Program-made: the position numbers and the translations under genes | Notes under the pieces: model-generated | The model's input: only the letters and a program-made list of their open reading frames with translations | The model's database searches: none | What the model was told of the DNA's origin: nothing | Origin: Marinobacter sp. ATCH36 | Lineage (GTDB): Bacteria > Pseudomonadota > Gammaproteobacteria > Pseudomonadales > Oleiphilaceae | Assembly (NCBI RefSeq): GCF_023555055.1 | Contig: NZ_JAMJPL010000004.1 | Coordinates: forward strand, 62,001-126,000 | Direction of reading: 5' to 3' | Length of the DNA: 64,000 bases | Shown: positions 37,696 to 46,751 of the stretch, piece by piece | Layout: each line of letters begins with the position of its first letter | How positions within the stretch are numbered: the stretch's first letter is position 1

Positions 37696-38973
37696 CTAGT
37701 TCACCAGTTGGGTGTCAATAACCAGAGTGACCGGGGCGGTGTCAGTACCGGTTACCGCAACCGGTTCATCCAGTTGACCTTCCCAGTCGCCCGCCTGGGG
37801 CCGCGCATTTCCTGACCGTGACAGCCGTGCCTGCACACGCACCTCACTGGCCTCAGACAGCTTAGAATCCGGTGACATATTGAAACGGTCATCCAGACGC
37901 ACTTCCGCCGGCAACTGGCCGGCTGTCAGCCGGGCAACTGCCAGTGGCGGGCCACCCTCACCTTTGGCACTCCGGGCCAACACAAACAGCGTGGTGTCCT
38001 CTGGAATATCGTCGCGAAACGATTCGTCAATCTCTACCCGAACCGTCACGCCCGGCCCGGATGCGACCTCCGCGCTTTCGGTTGGCGCCTCGCGACCGAG
38101 GCGCTGATAGGCCTGATCAATACCCTGGCGAATGGAGCCAATCTGAGGGTGGTCCGGCGCCACTTCAACGATGCGTTCCCAGTAACCAATGGCCTCTTCG
38201 TAATTTTCCTGACCGAACGCATAGATACCCAGCAATCCCAGCGCATTGACCTCATCCGGATTCAGGGTCCTGGCTTTCTCAATGGCATCGGAAACCTCCG
38301 GGGTCAGGTCCCCCTGGCTCAGGAAGAACTGAGCCTGCGCAGACAGACCCCATGCTACCGCTTTGCCGTTGTCGTCATTGTCAATGCTGCCGGCAAGCCG
38401 TTCAAAGGCCCAGGCTGCATCGCTGTATTGTTCCAGGCGCATATAGGTCCGGCCCAGCATCGCCCAGCCATCGGTATTCTCCGGGCTTTCTTCGAGTCGT
38501 TCACGCAGTTGGGCTGTGAGCTCCTGCATCTGGCCCAGCCGGTCCCCGTCCGCCGCCATCATTTCCTGCATGGCACGGAACTGCTCAACATCGTCCAAAG
38601 CCCCCCATTGCTGATACAGAAACACTGCAGCAGCCGGGATGATGACCAGGCTGGCAAGCACCACGGCAACGGAGCTCTTGCCACCACCGACTTGGGCAGG
38701 AGACTCCAGTACGCCACGGTCGGCATCGGGCACGTCATCCAGCATGCTACCCGCCAGTTCTTCACGAAGCTGGCGATAGCTATCTTCATCCATTGCCCCG
38801 GCCTCAAACTCGCGATCCAACTCCGACATCCGGCTTCGATAGGCCAGCAGATTCTGGTTGCGCAAGTCCAGCTCAGCGCGACGGCCTGAACGGTGAAAAA
38901 ACATTGGTGCGATAATGAAAGCCAGCGCAAGTATGATCAATACGGCTGCAGTGAGCCAGAAAGTCTGTGTCAT
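37696..38973 (-). CDS. ccmI: cytochrome c biogenesis protein CcmI
   Basis: CcmI binds apocytochrome c and hands it to the haem ligation complex. The 425-residue protein has an N-terminal membrane helix (5-23), a short cytoplasmic loop with DREFEAGAMDEDSYRQLREEL, a second helix at about 105-122, and periplasmic TPR repeats (MLGRTYMRLEQYSDAAWAFERLA). It is the last gene of ccmABCDEFGHI and lies 71 bases after ccmH. Confidence 0.93.
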   Translation of the reverse strand: MTQTFWLTAAVLIILALAFIIAPMFFHRSGRRAELDLRNQNLLAYRSRMSELDREFEAGAMDEDSYRQLREELAGSMLDDVPDADRGVLESPAQVGGGKSSVAVVLASLVIIPAAAVFLYQQWGALDDVEQFRAMQEMMAADGDRLGQMQELTAQLRERLEESPENTDGWAMLGRTYMRLEQYSDAAWAFERLAGSIDNDDNGKAVAWGLSAQAQFFLSQGDLTPEVSDAIEKARTLNPDEVNALGLLGIYAFGQENYEEAIGYWERIVEVAPDHPQIGSIRQGIDQAYQRLGREAPTESAEVASGPGVTVRVEIDESFRDDIPEDTTLFVLARSAKGEGGPPLAVARLTAGQLPAEVRLDDRFNMSPDSKLSEASEVRVQARLSRSGNARPQAGDWEGQLDEPVAVTGTDTAPVTLVIDTQLVN

Positions 38974-39044
38974 GGAGCAGTCATGGTCCGTTGAAAGAAA
39001 ATGGGTGGAAACGTTGTGCTGCCGGGGAGAAACAAACCTGTTAA

Positions 39045-39527
39045 TCAGGATGTGCGGTCGGAGTCACCCTCGGCAAGAATTCTTGCGGCCCGGGAACGCT
39101 CTTCGTCACTGAGCGCGGGCTCACTCTCGTCGTTGCGACGGGTACGGATAACGATAAAGGCAACCACCACCAAGCCCACTCCGACGGCAATTACCGGGGT
39201 AGCCCACAGCAGGATAGTCCGGCTGTCCACTTCGGGTTTGTACCGCACAAACTCACCGAAACGACCCACCAGCGCATCAACAATTTCTTCGTTGCGGGCG
39301 CCTTCCGACATCATCTGGTAGACCTCATCCCTCATGTCTTTAGATATCGGGGCATTGGAATCTGCAATGTTCTGGTTCTGGCACTTGGGGCAACGGAGCT
39401 CCGAGATCAGGTTATGGAATCTCTGCTCTTCCGAGCGGGACTCGAAACTGTATACATCGTTCGGTTCGGCCATTAATGAAGGCCCATACACCGCCAGCAA
39501 CAAGACAATCAGCACAGGACGAAGCAT
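39045..39527 (-). CDS. ccmH: cytochrome c maturation thioreductase CcmH
   Basis: CcmH reduces or presents the cysteines of apocytochrome c. It has a signal peptide (1-20), the redox motif LRCPKCQNQNI with Cys46 and Cys49, a helical bundle (MRDEVYQMMSEGARNEEIVDALVGRFGEFVRYKP), and a C-terminal membrane anchor at about 105-128. The 160-residue length is normal for the short form. It starts at the last base of ccmG's stop. Confidence 0.95.
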   Translation of the reverse strand: MLRPVLIVLLLAVYGPSLMAEPNDVYSFESRSEEQRFHNLISELRCPKCQNQNIADSNAPISKDMRDEVYQMMSEGARNEEIVDALVGRFGEFVRYKPEVDSRTILLWATPVIAVGVGLVVVAFIVIRTRRNDESEPALSDEERSRAARILAEGDSDRTS

Positions 39528-40063
39528 CAGATTTTCTCCCTGTAACGGATGACCAGGGGCTCGATATCCTGCTCCCAGACTTTTTCGTTAACCACACCAA
39601 CATGGCGATGGCGCACGATGCCCTCCGCATCAATCACGTAGGTCTCCGGTGCACCGTAGACGCCCAGGTCAAAACCAAGCCGGCCTCGGGGATCGTAGAT
39701 GGATACCTGATACGGATCCCCCAGCCTGTCCAGCCAGACCAATGCATCGTCACGGTTGTCCTTGTAGTTCAGGCCGACGATACGGATACCCTTTTCCTCG
39801 GCCAGCCAGACCAGATCATCATGTTCATCGCGGCAGGCGGGACACCAGGTTCCCCAGACATTCAACAGTGACACCTGCCCCTCGAACAACTCACGGGTAA
39901 GTTCACGTTCCTCGTCGTGAAGGTCTTGCAACAGGAATTCCGGCACCGGTTTACCAATCAGTGCCGATTCCAGCTTGTTGGGATCCTTGCCGATACCAGC
40001 AAACAGCACAACACCAAGTACGGCGGCAATAATGACCGGGATAAACAGAAACACCCGTTTCAC
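39527..40063 (-). CDS. ccmG: thioredoxin-like CcmG/DsbE
   Basis: CcmG is a membrane-tethered periplasmic thioredoxin that keeps apocytochrome cysteines reduced. The 178-residue protein has a membrane anchor (4-24) and the active site WGTWCPACRDEH with Cys74 and Cys77. The GVYGAPETYVID strand with its cis-proline is typical. It overlaps ccmF by four bases. Confidence 0.95.
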   Translation of the reverse strand: MKRVFLFIPVIIAAVLGVVLFAGIGKDPNKLESALIGKPVPEFLLQDLHDEERELTRELFEGQVSLLNVWGTWCPACRDEHDDLVWLAEEKGIRIVGLNYKDNRDDALVWLDRLGDPYQVSIYDPRGRLGFDLGVYGAPETYVIDAEGIVRHRHVGVVNEKVWEQDIEPLVIRYREKI

Positions 40064-42072
40064 GACGCCGCTCCTGCCGGATCAGGCCGGCGCGTGTCAC
40101 TGCCCTGGGGTACCGGAGAGGGATAACTTTCAGGGGCCTTGTCGCGAATGCGATAACGGCGGTCGGAAATCGCCAGGAAGCCACCGGCAGCCATGAACAG
40201 CGAACCAAGCCATAACCAGCGCACCAACGGTTTGTACTGCACACGAATCGCCCAGGCGTCGTCGGAAACCCGCTCACCAATGGCCACAAACACGTCCCGG
40301 AACAGGCCTGCATCAATCCCGGCCTCAGTCATGGTGTTGCGCTGGACCATGTATTGACGCTTCTCCGGATACAATGTGGATACCACCCGACCATTATCGT
40401 TGGTGATCTCGAACCGCCCGTATTCCGCCGTAAAGTTCTTGCCCCGCCGGTTGCCTATCTCGGTAAAGGTCACCTGATAGTCACCCACGGAGGCAGTATC
40501 ACCCGGCGACATCCGCACATCCCGCTCAATACCGTAATTGGATGCAACCGTCGCGCCGGCCATGGTAATGGCGAGACCAAGGTGACCGAGCACCATGCCG
40601 TAATAGCTCCGCGACTGACGCTTCAGCCCATGGAGCCGGCCTTTTTTCGAACCGGACTTGTCCCAGATATCCCAGAACGTGGCGACGCTTACCCAGATAG
40701 CCGCAAAGACGCCGGCAAAGGCCCAGGGCATGAAGGTGCCGTACGCCAACATGACAGAAGCTGTCGCCAGCATGCTTATGGCCAGGGGCCACAACAGCTT
40801 GCGCCCCAGCCAGCCACCGTCGGTCTTCTTCCAGCGTGAGAAAATCCCGGCGCCAAGAAGCAGACCGGCAGCGATACCCAGCGGGCTGAAGGTCAGGTTG
40901 AAGAATGGCTCACCAATGGAAAGCCGGCCCATATCAAGGTAATCCAGTACCAGTGGGTACAACGTGCCAACCAGCACCAGCAATGTGGCAGCCACAAGCA
41001 ACACGTTATTGAGCAGCAGGAAAATCTCCCGGGAAAGGCTGCCGTAACGGGAGCGCACATGCACTACCGGCGCCCGGAACGCATACAGGGTCAGGCTGGA
41101 GATAATGGTGATGGCCAGCAATACCAGCAGGAAGGTGCCGCGATCCGGATCAGAGGCGAAAGCATGGACGGACGTCAGCACTCCCGAACGCACCAGGAAG
41201 GTTCCAAGCAGGCTCAGGGAGAAAGTGACAATGGCCAACAGAACCGTCCAGCTCTTGAAGACTCCTCGTTTCTCGGTGACCGCCAGGCTGTGCATCAAGG
41301 CTGTGCCGGACAACCAGGGTAGCAATGAGGCGTTTTCCACAGGATCCCAGAACCACCAGCCACCCCAGCCAAGCTCGTAGTAGGCCCACCAGCTACCAAG
41401 GGCAATACCCAGTGACAGGAAGGCCCACGCCACGGTCGTCCAGGGCCTTGACCACCGTGCCCAGGCTGCATCCAGCTTGCCGTTGATCAAGGCCGCAATG
41501 GCAAAGGCAAAAGCCACTGAGAAGCCCACATAACCCATGTAAAGCATCGGCGGATGCACGATAAGACCGAAATCCTGCAGCAGCGGGTTCAGATCGGCGC
41601 CGTCAGCCGGCACATTGGGCAGTGTGCGGTCAAAGGGGTTGGAGGTGATGATGGTGAACAGCAGGAAACCCACCGTAACCATACCGAGAACCGCCAATAC
41701 CTGGGACACCATCACCGCCGGCAGGCGGCGGCTGAACACGGCAACGGCCAGCGTCCAACCAACAAGCATCAGCACCCACAGCAACAACGAGCCTTCGTGG
41801 CCACCCCAGACGGCACTGAACTTGTAGTACCACGGCAGCATGCTGTTGCTGTTGTTGGCCACATAAGCCACGGAAAAATCATCCGTTACAAAAGCATGGG
41901 TCAGAATTCCAAAGGCGAGTGCCACAAATACGAACAAACCTGCCGATAATGGCCGGGCGAACGCCTGTAACTGATCACGGCCGGTCACCGAGCCCACGAG
42001 GGGTACCACGGAAAGTAACACTGCCAGCAACAGCGCGAGTATCAGTGCAATCTGTCCGAGTTCCGGATACAT
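40060..42072 (-). CDS. ccmF: haem lyase subunit CcmF
   Basis: CcmF with CcmH and CcmI ligates haem to apocytochrome c. The 670-residue protein is a polytopic membrane protein with the tryptophan-rich haem-handling motif WGGWWFWDPVENASLLPWL and the conserved histidines around it. Length and order agree with the family. It lies 39 bases after ccmE. Confidence 0.97.
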   Translation of the reverse strand: MYPELGQIALILALLLAVLLSVVPLVGSVTGRDQLQAFARPLSAGLFVFVALAFGILTHAFVTDDFSVAYVANNSNSMLPWYYKFSAVWGGHEGSLLLWVLMLVGWTLAVAVFSRRLPAVMVSQVLAVLGMVTVGFLLFTIITSNPFDRTLPNVPADGADLNPLLQDFGLIVHPPMLYMGYVGFSVAFAFAIAALINGKLDAAWARWSRPWTTVAWAFLSLGIALGSWWAYYELGWGGWWFWDPVENASLLPWLSGTALMHSLAVTEKRGVFKSWTVLLAIVTFSLSLLGTFLVRSGVLTSVHAFASDPDRGTFLLVLLAITIISSLTLYAFRAPVVHVRSRYGSLSREIFLLLNNVLLVAATLLVLVGTLYPLVLDYLDMGRLSIGEPFFNLTFSPLGIAAGLLLGAGIFSRWKKTDGGWLGRKLLWPLAISMLATASVMLAYGTFMPWAFAGVFAAIWVSVATFWDIWDKSGSKKGRLHGLKRQSRSYYGMVLGHLGLAITMAGATVASNYGIERDVRMSPGDTASVGDYQVTFTEIGNRRGKNFTAEYGRFEITNDNGRVVSTLYPEKRQYMVQRNTMTEAGIDAGLFRDVFVAIGERVSDDAWAIRVQYKPLVRWLWLGSLFMAAGGFLAISDRRYRIRDKAPESYPSPVPQGSDTRRPDPAGAAS

Positions 42073-42111
42073 CAGGGTTCTCCAATTATTTCAACAGGAT
42101 GACCAGCAGGC

Positions 42112-42588
42112 TCAGTAGCTGGCGGCAGCTTCGTCTTGTACACCGGGCATGGAAGCCCGTTTACCCGCTGCTTTTTCCAGCGCCTCGTTAACTTCCGGCG
42201 GCATGTAATTTTCATCGTGCTTGGCCAGGACCTGGTCAGCCACAAAGCGACCATTCCCATCCATACGGCCCATGGCTACAACGCCCTGCCCCTCCGCGAA
42301 CAGGTCTGGCAGGATACCGGTGTACTCCACCAATACCGAGGAAGTAAAATCCGTTACCTTGAACTCGACTTTGAGGCTTTCCGGGTCCCGCAGCACCGAA
42401 CCTTCTTCCACCATGCCACCGGCTCGAATGCGCACATCTACTGGTGCTTCGCCCTGCGCAATCTGGCTCGGGTCATAAAACAGGTTGATGTTCTGCCGCA
42501 ATGCGTAGGTAGTCAGGGCAACCGCCACCGAAACCCCGGCAAGCAGGAAAAGGACAATGGTGAGCCGTTTTTTGCGGATCGGGTGCAT
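42112..42588 (-). CDS. ccmE: haem chaperone CcmE
   Basis: CcmE binds haem covalently and shuttles it through the periplasm. The 158-residue protein has an N-terminal membrane anchor (8-28), a beta-barrel domain, and the haem-binding [13 protein letters not shown] with His124 and Tyr128. The C-terminal tail after 135 is short and Ala-rich. Expected size and place in the operon. Confidence 0.96.
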   Translation of the reverse strand: MHPIRKKRLTIVLFLLAGVSVAVALTTYALRQNINLFYDPSQIAQGEAPVDVRIRAGGMVEEGSVLRDPESLKVEFKVTDFTSSVLVEYTGILPDLFAEGQGVVAMGRMDGNGRFVADQVLAKHDENYMPPEVNEALEKAAGKRASMPGVQDEAAASY

Positions 42589-42602
42589 GGTTTGTCTACC
42601 AG

Positions 42603-42830
42603 TCAGTCATGTGAAGGTTCAATTCGGGTAAAGCTTGCGCCCGCGGGGCTCTGGTCCCGCGCCGGCGCGCTGTTCATCCTGCGGCGTTGTTGCGCAAAAA
42701 CGGAACGACGCTGGCGCAGTGACCACAGTGCAAGGGCTCCCATCAACAGGAAGAACATGAAATAACAGGCCCAGACATACGGGCCATGCCCTTCCATAAC
42801 AATAAAGGCGCCGAACGAATCAAATGCCAT
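42603..42830 (-). CDS. ccmD: haem exporter accessory protein CcmD
   Basis: This 75-residue protein has one membrane helix (about 16-37) with the CcmD-type start [18 protein letters not shown], followed by a basic tail [13 protein letters not shown]. CcmD helps release holo-CcmE from the CcmABC complex. It sits between ccmC and ccmE as usual. Confidence 0.92.
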   Translation of the reverse strand: MAFDSFGAFIVMEGHGPYVWACYFMFFLLMGALALWSLRQRRSVFAQQRRRMNSAPARDQSPAGASFTRIEPSHD

Positions 42831-42834
42831 CGGA

Positions 42835-43578
42835 TCAGTTTCCCCCTGCCTGAACCAGTTCTTTTACCCAGCGGGTGCGGCCTTCCCGCACCAGGATCTC
42901 GGTCTGCATCCGCAAACAGGTCAGCCAGCCAAAAATCAGGTATAGCCCCAGAACCGAGAGTAATAGTGGCACCCACATTTCAGCGGGCATGCTGGGCTTT
43001 TCCGTCAGTTTGAAGGTGGCGGGCTGATGAAGTGTATTCCACCATTCCACGGAGTATTTGATGATAGGTATATTCACTACGCCCACCAGAACCAGAACTG
43101 CAACCGCCCGAGCTGAGGACTTCTCATCGGATATGGCTGCGCCCAAAGCTATCACACCGAAATACAGAAACAACAGGATCAGCATGGAGGTGAGCCGGGC
43201 ATCCCATATCCACCAGGTACCCCATGTCGGTTTACCCCAGACCGCGCCCGTAAACAGGGCCAGGAACGTGAGGACAGCCCCTACCGGGGCGACGGCTTTG
43301 ACGAACACATCCGCCAGTTTCATTCGCCATACCAGGGTCACCAGCCCAGCTACCGCCATCATCATGTAGACAGACTGGGCCAGAAATGCCGAGGGCACGT
43401 GGATAAAAATAATGCGATAGCTGTTGCCCTGCAGGTAATCCTGAGGCGCAAACGCCAACCCCCAGCCGATACCCGCCACCATCAGCGCCAAGCCAACCCA
43501 AAGCAGCCAGGGCATCAATGTCGACGCAATACCGAAGAACCACTTCGGCGAGCCCAGCTTATGAAAGATTTGCCACAT
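42835..43578 (-). CDS. ccmC: haem-handling membrane protein CcmC
   Basis: CcmC loads haem onto CcmE. The 247-residue protein has six membrane helices and the WWD motif [15 protein letters not shown], with the histidines in IFIHVPSAF and WWNTLHQP that flank it. The length is normal. It is followed four bases later by ccmD. Confidence 0.97.
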   Translation of the reverse strand: MWQIFHKLGSPKWFFGIASTLMPWLLWVGLALMVAGIGWGLAFAPQDYLQGNSYRIIFIHVPSAFLAQSVYMMMAVAGLVTLVWRMKLADVFVKAVAPVGAVLTFLALFTGAVWGKPTWGTWWIWDARLTSMLILLFLYFGVIALGAAISDEKSSARAVAVLVLVGVVNIPIIKYSVEWWNTLHQPATFKLTEKPSMPAEMWVPLLLSVLGLYLIFGWLTCLRMQTEILVREGRTRWVKELVQAGGN

Positions 43579-43600
43579 CAGGTTGCTACCCTTCTACCTT

Positions 43601-44326
43601 TTAACTGTTGGACAGACTGATTCGTAAAGCGGCTGCCGACGCGAAGGGCGCCAGCGTCAGAGCCAGAACCAGAAACGCCCCCATCAGTGCCAGCTGTCCT
43701 GCCACCGGCGCCCCCTCAGAGGCAGCCATCACCGTACCGGTACCAAAAATCAGCACGGGAATGTACAGCGGAATGATCAATAACGACAACAACACACCCG
43801 CCGCCCGCAAACCCAGCGTTAACGCCGCCCCGATGGAACCTATCAGGCTGAGCACGGGTGTTCCGATGAGCAGCGTTAGACACAAAACCGCAACAGAGTT
43901 CCCCTGCAGGTGCACCATTACTCCAAGAACCGGCGCCAGCAGAACCAGTGGCAGCCCCGTCAGCACCCAGTGCGCCATGGATTTGGCCAATACCAGCAGG
44001 AACAGTGGTTGGGGCTGAAGCACCAGTTGCTCCAGCGTGCCATCATCAAAATCATGCCGGTAAAGATGGTCCAGCGACAGAAGCACTGACAATAATGCCG
44101 CCACCCACAGGATACCGCTGCCGGCCTGCTCAAGGAATGACACTTCCGGGCTAACCCCGAGGGGAAAAAGAGTTACCACCATCACGAAAAACAGTAACGG
44201 ATTAAGCAAGTCCTGAGGCTGGCGGAGCGCAATTTTCAAATCCCGGACAAAGACTGCCTTCATGGCCGTTGCCGTGCCCACTGACACATCGGGAGAGCGC
44301 AGATTAACGGTGAATTCAGCGGTCAT
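43601..44326 (-). CDS. ccmB: haem ABC transporter permease CcmB
   Basis: CcmB is the membrane partner of the ATPase CcmA. The frame opens earlier at a GTG, but the ATG at 44326 has GGAGG eight bases upstream and overlaps the ccmA 3' end by eleven bases, so I use it (241 residues). Six hydrophobic helices and the typical stretch RDLKIALRQPQDLLNPLLFF are seen. About 20 residues before that stretch are extra compared with most CcmB proteins, so a still later start is possible. Confidence 0.93.
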   Translation of the reverse strand: MTAEFTVNLRSPDVSVGTATAMKAVFVRDLKIALRQPQDLLNPLLFFVMVVTLFPLGVSPEVSFLEQAGSGILWVAALLSVLLSLDHLYRHDFDDGTLEQLVLQPQPLFLLVLAKSMAHWVLTGLPLVLLAPVLGVMVHLQGNSVAVLCLTLLIGTPVLSLIGSIGAALTLGLRAAGVLLSLLIIPLYIPVLIFGTGTVMAASEGAPVAGQLALMGAFLVLALTLAPFASAAALRISLSNS

Positions 44327-44954
44327 AGCCGTCGCCTCCACCCAGAGTCACCCTTTGCATTGCGGGCAGGCGCAAATCGTGGTGCGTTGTAACGACGATA
44401 GCACCGCCATTCTCCACCCTTTCTATCAGCAGTTTCTCCAGAGCAGCGACCCCGTGAATATCAATCGCGGTGAACACTTCATCCAGTATCCACAGGGGCT
44501 CATCAGCTATCAGCAGTCTGGCCAGGGCAACCCGGCGCTGCTGGCCAGCGGAAAGGCTGTGGCACGGCACCGCCTGAAATCCACCAAGCCCGGTACCTTC
44601 CAGTGCCTGCCAGAGCACCTTGTCTGGCACTGACCGGCGACCGGCCATCAAGGCCCGGAGATTTTCAATGGGAGTCAGCAGTGGCTTGATACCAGGACGG
44701 TGTCCGAGATAGAGCATATTGCGAAGGAAATCTTCCCGGTACCCGTCACGTCTTTGACCCCGCCAGAGCAGATCACCACTGTAACTGTCGTTCAGCCCCG
44801 CCAGAATTCGCAACAACGTGGTTTTACCGGAACCGTTAGGGCCCTCGACACGGATCAGAGTACCGGGCAGTATGGAAAATGAGAGGTCCCGGAACAGTAC
44901 CCGGTCATCACGCTCACATTCAAGATTGACAGCCTGTAGTAACGGCTCAGACAT
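44316..44954 (-). CDS. ccmA: haem exporter ATPase CcmA
   Basis: CcmA powers release of holo-CcmE. The 212-residue ABC protein has Walker A GPNGSGKTT at 38-46, the signature LSAGQQRRVALARLL, Walker B LWILDEVFTAID and the switch His in VVTTHHDL. It is the first gene of the ccm operon. A TATAAT box on this strand at 45037-45032 may be its promoter, though I found no good -35 partner. Confidence 0.97.
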   Translation of the reverse strand: MSEPLLQAVNLECERDDRVLFRDLSFSILPGTLIRVEGPNGSGKTTLLRILAGLNDSYSGDLLWRGQRRDGYREDFLRNMLYLGHRPGIKPLLTPIENLRALMAGRRSVPDKVLWQALEGTGLGGFQAVPCHSLSAGQQRRVALARLLIADEPLWILDEVFTAIDIHGVAALEKLLIERVENGGAIVVTTHHDLRLPAMQRVTLGGGDGYDR

Positions 44955-45060
44955 CGGGGCCCCAGGGCTATGAACTTTACTGACCCGGCGGGTTCAGGCG
45001 TTTAGAACGGCAATACTTGCCAACCGGGCGTATTATAACGAAAGCGTCCCGGGAATACTC

Positions 45061-46437
45061 TTGTCTGACATCAAAACAGTGACAATGAAATTACCAAACG
45101 GCACCCCCGCAACACCCCCTAAAACAGAAGCGCCTGTGCCGGCCCCTTCCAGGCCGTCGGGGGAGCGATCCTTGGCAACGCCGGACGCCGCCTCCGCGAG
45201 GGTACAGCTTGATCAACTCAAGCTCGCCAACCGGGAAGCCACACTGGCACGGGTGGCGGAAGTGATCAACCGCCAGTCATCCGCCGGCGCGCAGTTATTG
45301 CTGGATATCCGCGGCCAGTCGCTGACTGTTCAGGCTGCCATTGGAGATACAGCGCTGGAAACCGGTGATTGGGTCAAGGTGATGCGCGCAGGCAACGAGT
45401 TGCAACTGATGGGCAAACTTGCGCAGGCTCCGGAAGCCGGTATTGCGCGGGCGCTGGCCCAACGCCTGCCATGGCAACAGTCCATTGATGCCGGCCTGGC
45501 GAAGCTTGTGGCGGCGCTGACTCAGGGCGTGAAGCAAGACCCACTGCCCGGCCAGCTGCCGTCGTCAAGGCCGGCACAGCCGCTCCCGGAAGCTGCCAGG
45601 CAGGCCATTGAGCAGCTGGTGGCCAGGCTGCCTTCCGGAAGCCAGCTGGCGCCCGGCTCCGGCAATCAGGCGACTTCAATCCAACAGGTACGACAGTGGC
45701 TTTCGGAGAGCGGGTTGTTTGCCGAGTCACGCCTGGTCCAGAGTCCTTCCCCCCAGCTTCCGGACCTTAAGCTGGCCCTGGGAAGAGTCATTACGGCACT
45801 GCTTGCGAATCAGGGCAGTACCCCCGAGCAGTTCAACCGGCTGACGCCCATATCAACCCCGGAGCTGATGCAGCCCCCCCTGCAGTTTCCACAGCCTCTG
45901 ACTGCGCCGGTGGCCCGGAACGATGGCGAGCCTCCCAGCGTCGGGCAGATGCTGCGTTTGCTGGCGGGGATGCTTAACCGTATTACGGTCAATCAGTTAC
46001 ACAGCCAGGTTCTGACTACCCGGGGGGGAGGTGATACGGCAGCACCGGCCTCGACCCTGCTTCTGGACCTGCCATGGCTGACGCCCCAGAATGAGCCCAG
46101 GCTTGCACAACTCAGAATCGAACAGTATCCGGAAGAGCAGGAATCACAAAGGAACACCTCCCCATCGGCATCAACCGAATGGCGGCTGTCGCTGGCCATG
46201 GACCTGGATGAGGCGGGGCCACTGCACTTTGATATTGCCTTGCGCCAACAGGCGGTCAGCGCCCGGGTATGGGCGGAAAAACAGGCCACCTTGCGCACCG
46301 TGAACCAGGAACTCCCCGCCTTGCGGCAAAGCCTGTCTGACCTTGGCCTGGAGGTAACCGAGCTGGAATGTCGCCGCGGAACGCCCCAGAGCAGTGTTAC
46401 CCGACTTGAACACAGACTGGTGGATACACGAGCATGA
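45061..46437 (+). CDS. fliK: flagellar hook-length control protein FliK-like
   Basis: The 458-residue protein has a Pro/Ala/Gln-rich N-terminal and middle part and a compact C-terminal domain (from about residue 370: GPLHFDIALRQQAVSARVWAEKQ, LRQSLSDLGLEVTELECRRG), which fits the FliK C-terminal family. FliK measures hook length and switches export specificity. The start is a TTG with GGGAA just before it; an ATG eight codons later is the alternative. It stands apart from the fliLMNOPQR genes and is followed by a FlhB-like gene that it overlaps by four bases. Confidence 0.8.
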   Translation: MSDIKTVTMKLPNGTPATPPKTEAPVPAPSRPSGERSLATPDAASARVQLDQLKLANREATLARVAEVINRQSSAGAQLLLDIRGQSLTVQAAIGDTALETGDWVKVMRAGNELQLMGKLAQAPEAGIARALAQRLPWQQSIDAGLAKLVAALTQGVKQDPLPGQLPSSRPAQPLPEAARQAIEQLVARLPSGSQLAPGSGNQATSIQQVRQWLSESGLFAESRLVQSPSPQLPDLKLALGRVITALLANQGSTPEQFNRLTPISTPELMQPPLQFPQPLTAPVARNDGEPPSVGQMLRLLAGMLNRITVNQLHSQVLTTRGGGDTAAPASTLLLDLPWLTPQNEPRLAQLRIEQYPEEQESQRNTSPSASTEWRLSLAMDLDEAGPLHFDIALRQQAVSARVWAEKQATLRTVNQELPALRQSLSDLGLEVTELECRRGTPQSSVTRLEHRLVDTRA

Positions 46438-46751
46438 CAGCAGACAGACAGCACCGGGACAATCGAGCAGCCGTGGCACTTAAATACGATGGTGAAACGG
46501 CCCCTACTATCAGTGCGACCGGCACCCACGAACTGGCCGAGGAAATCATCCGCATTGCCCGCGAACACGACGTGCCGCTTTATGAGAATGCGGAACTCGC
46601 CAGCATCCTGGCCAGGCTTTCGCTGAACGAGGAAATCCCGGAGTCTCTGTACCGGGTTATCGCCGAGATTCTGGCATTTGCATTCCACATCCGCGGGCTT
46701 ACGCCCGGCGACCGCAAGCCAGGCGCCGGGGATACCTCAATGGATCAGTGA
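46434..46751 (+). CDS. FlhB C-terminal-domain-like protein
   Basis: This 105-residue protein resembles the cytoplasmic domain of the flagellar export switch FlhB: AVALKYDGETAP, then HELAEEIIRIAREHDVPLYENAELASIL and IPESLYRVIAEILAFAFHIRG. The membrane domain is absent and so is the NPTH autocleavage motif that precedes this region in true FlhB. Such stand-alone domains can replace the FlhB C-terminal part in some bacteria. It forms a pair with the fliK-like gene and overlaps the convergent ATPase gene by 15 bases. Confidence 0.85.
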   Translation: MTADRQHRDNRAAVALKYDGETAPTISATGTHELAEEIIRIAREHDVPLYENAELASILARLSLNEEIPESLYRVIAEILAFAFHIRGLTPGDRKPGAGDTSMDQ

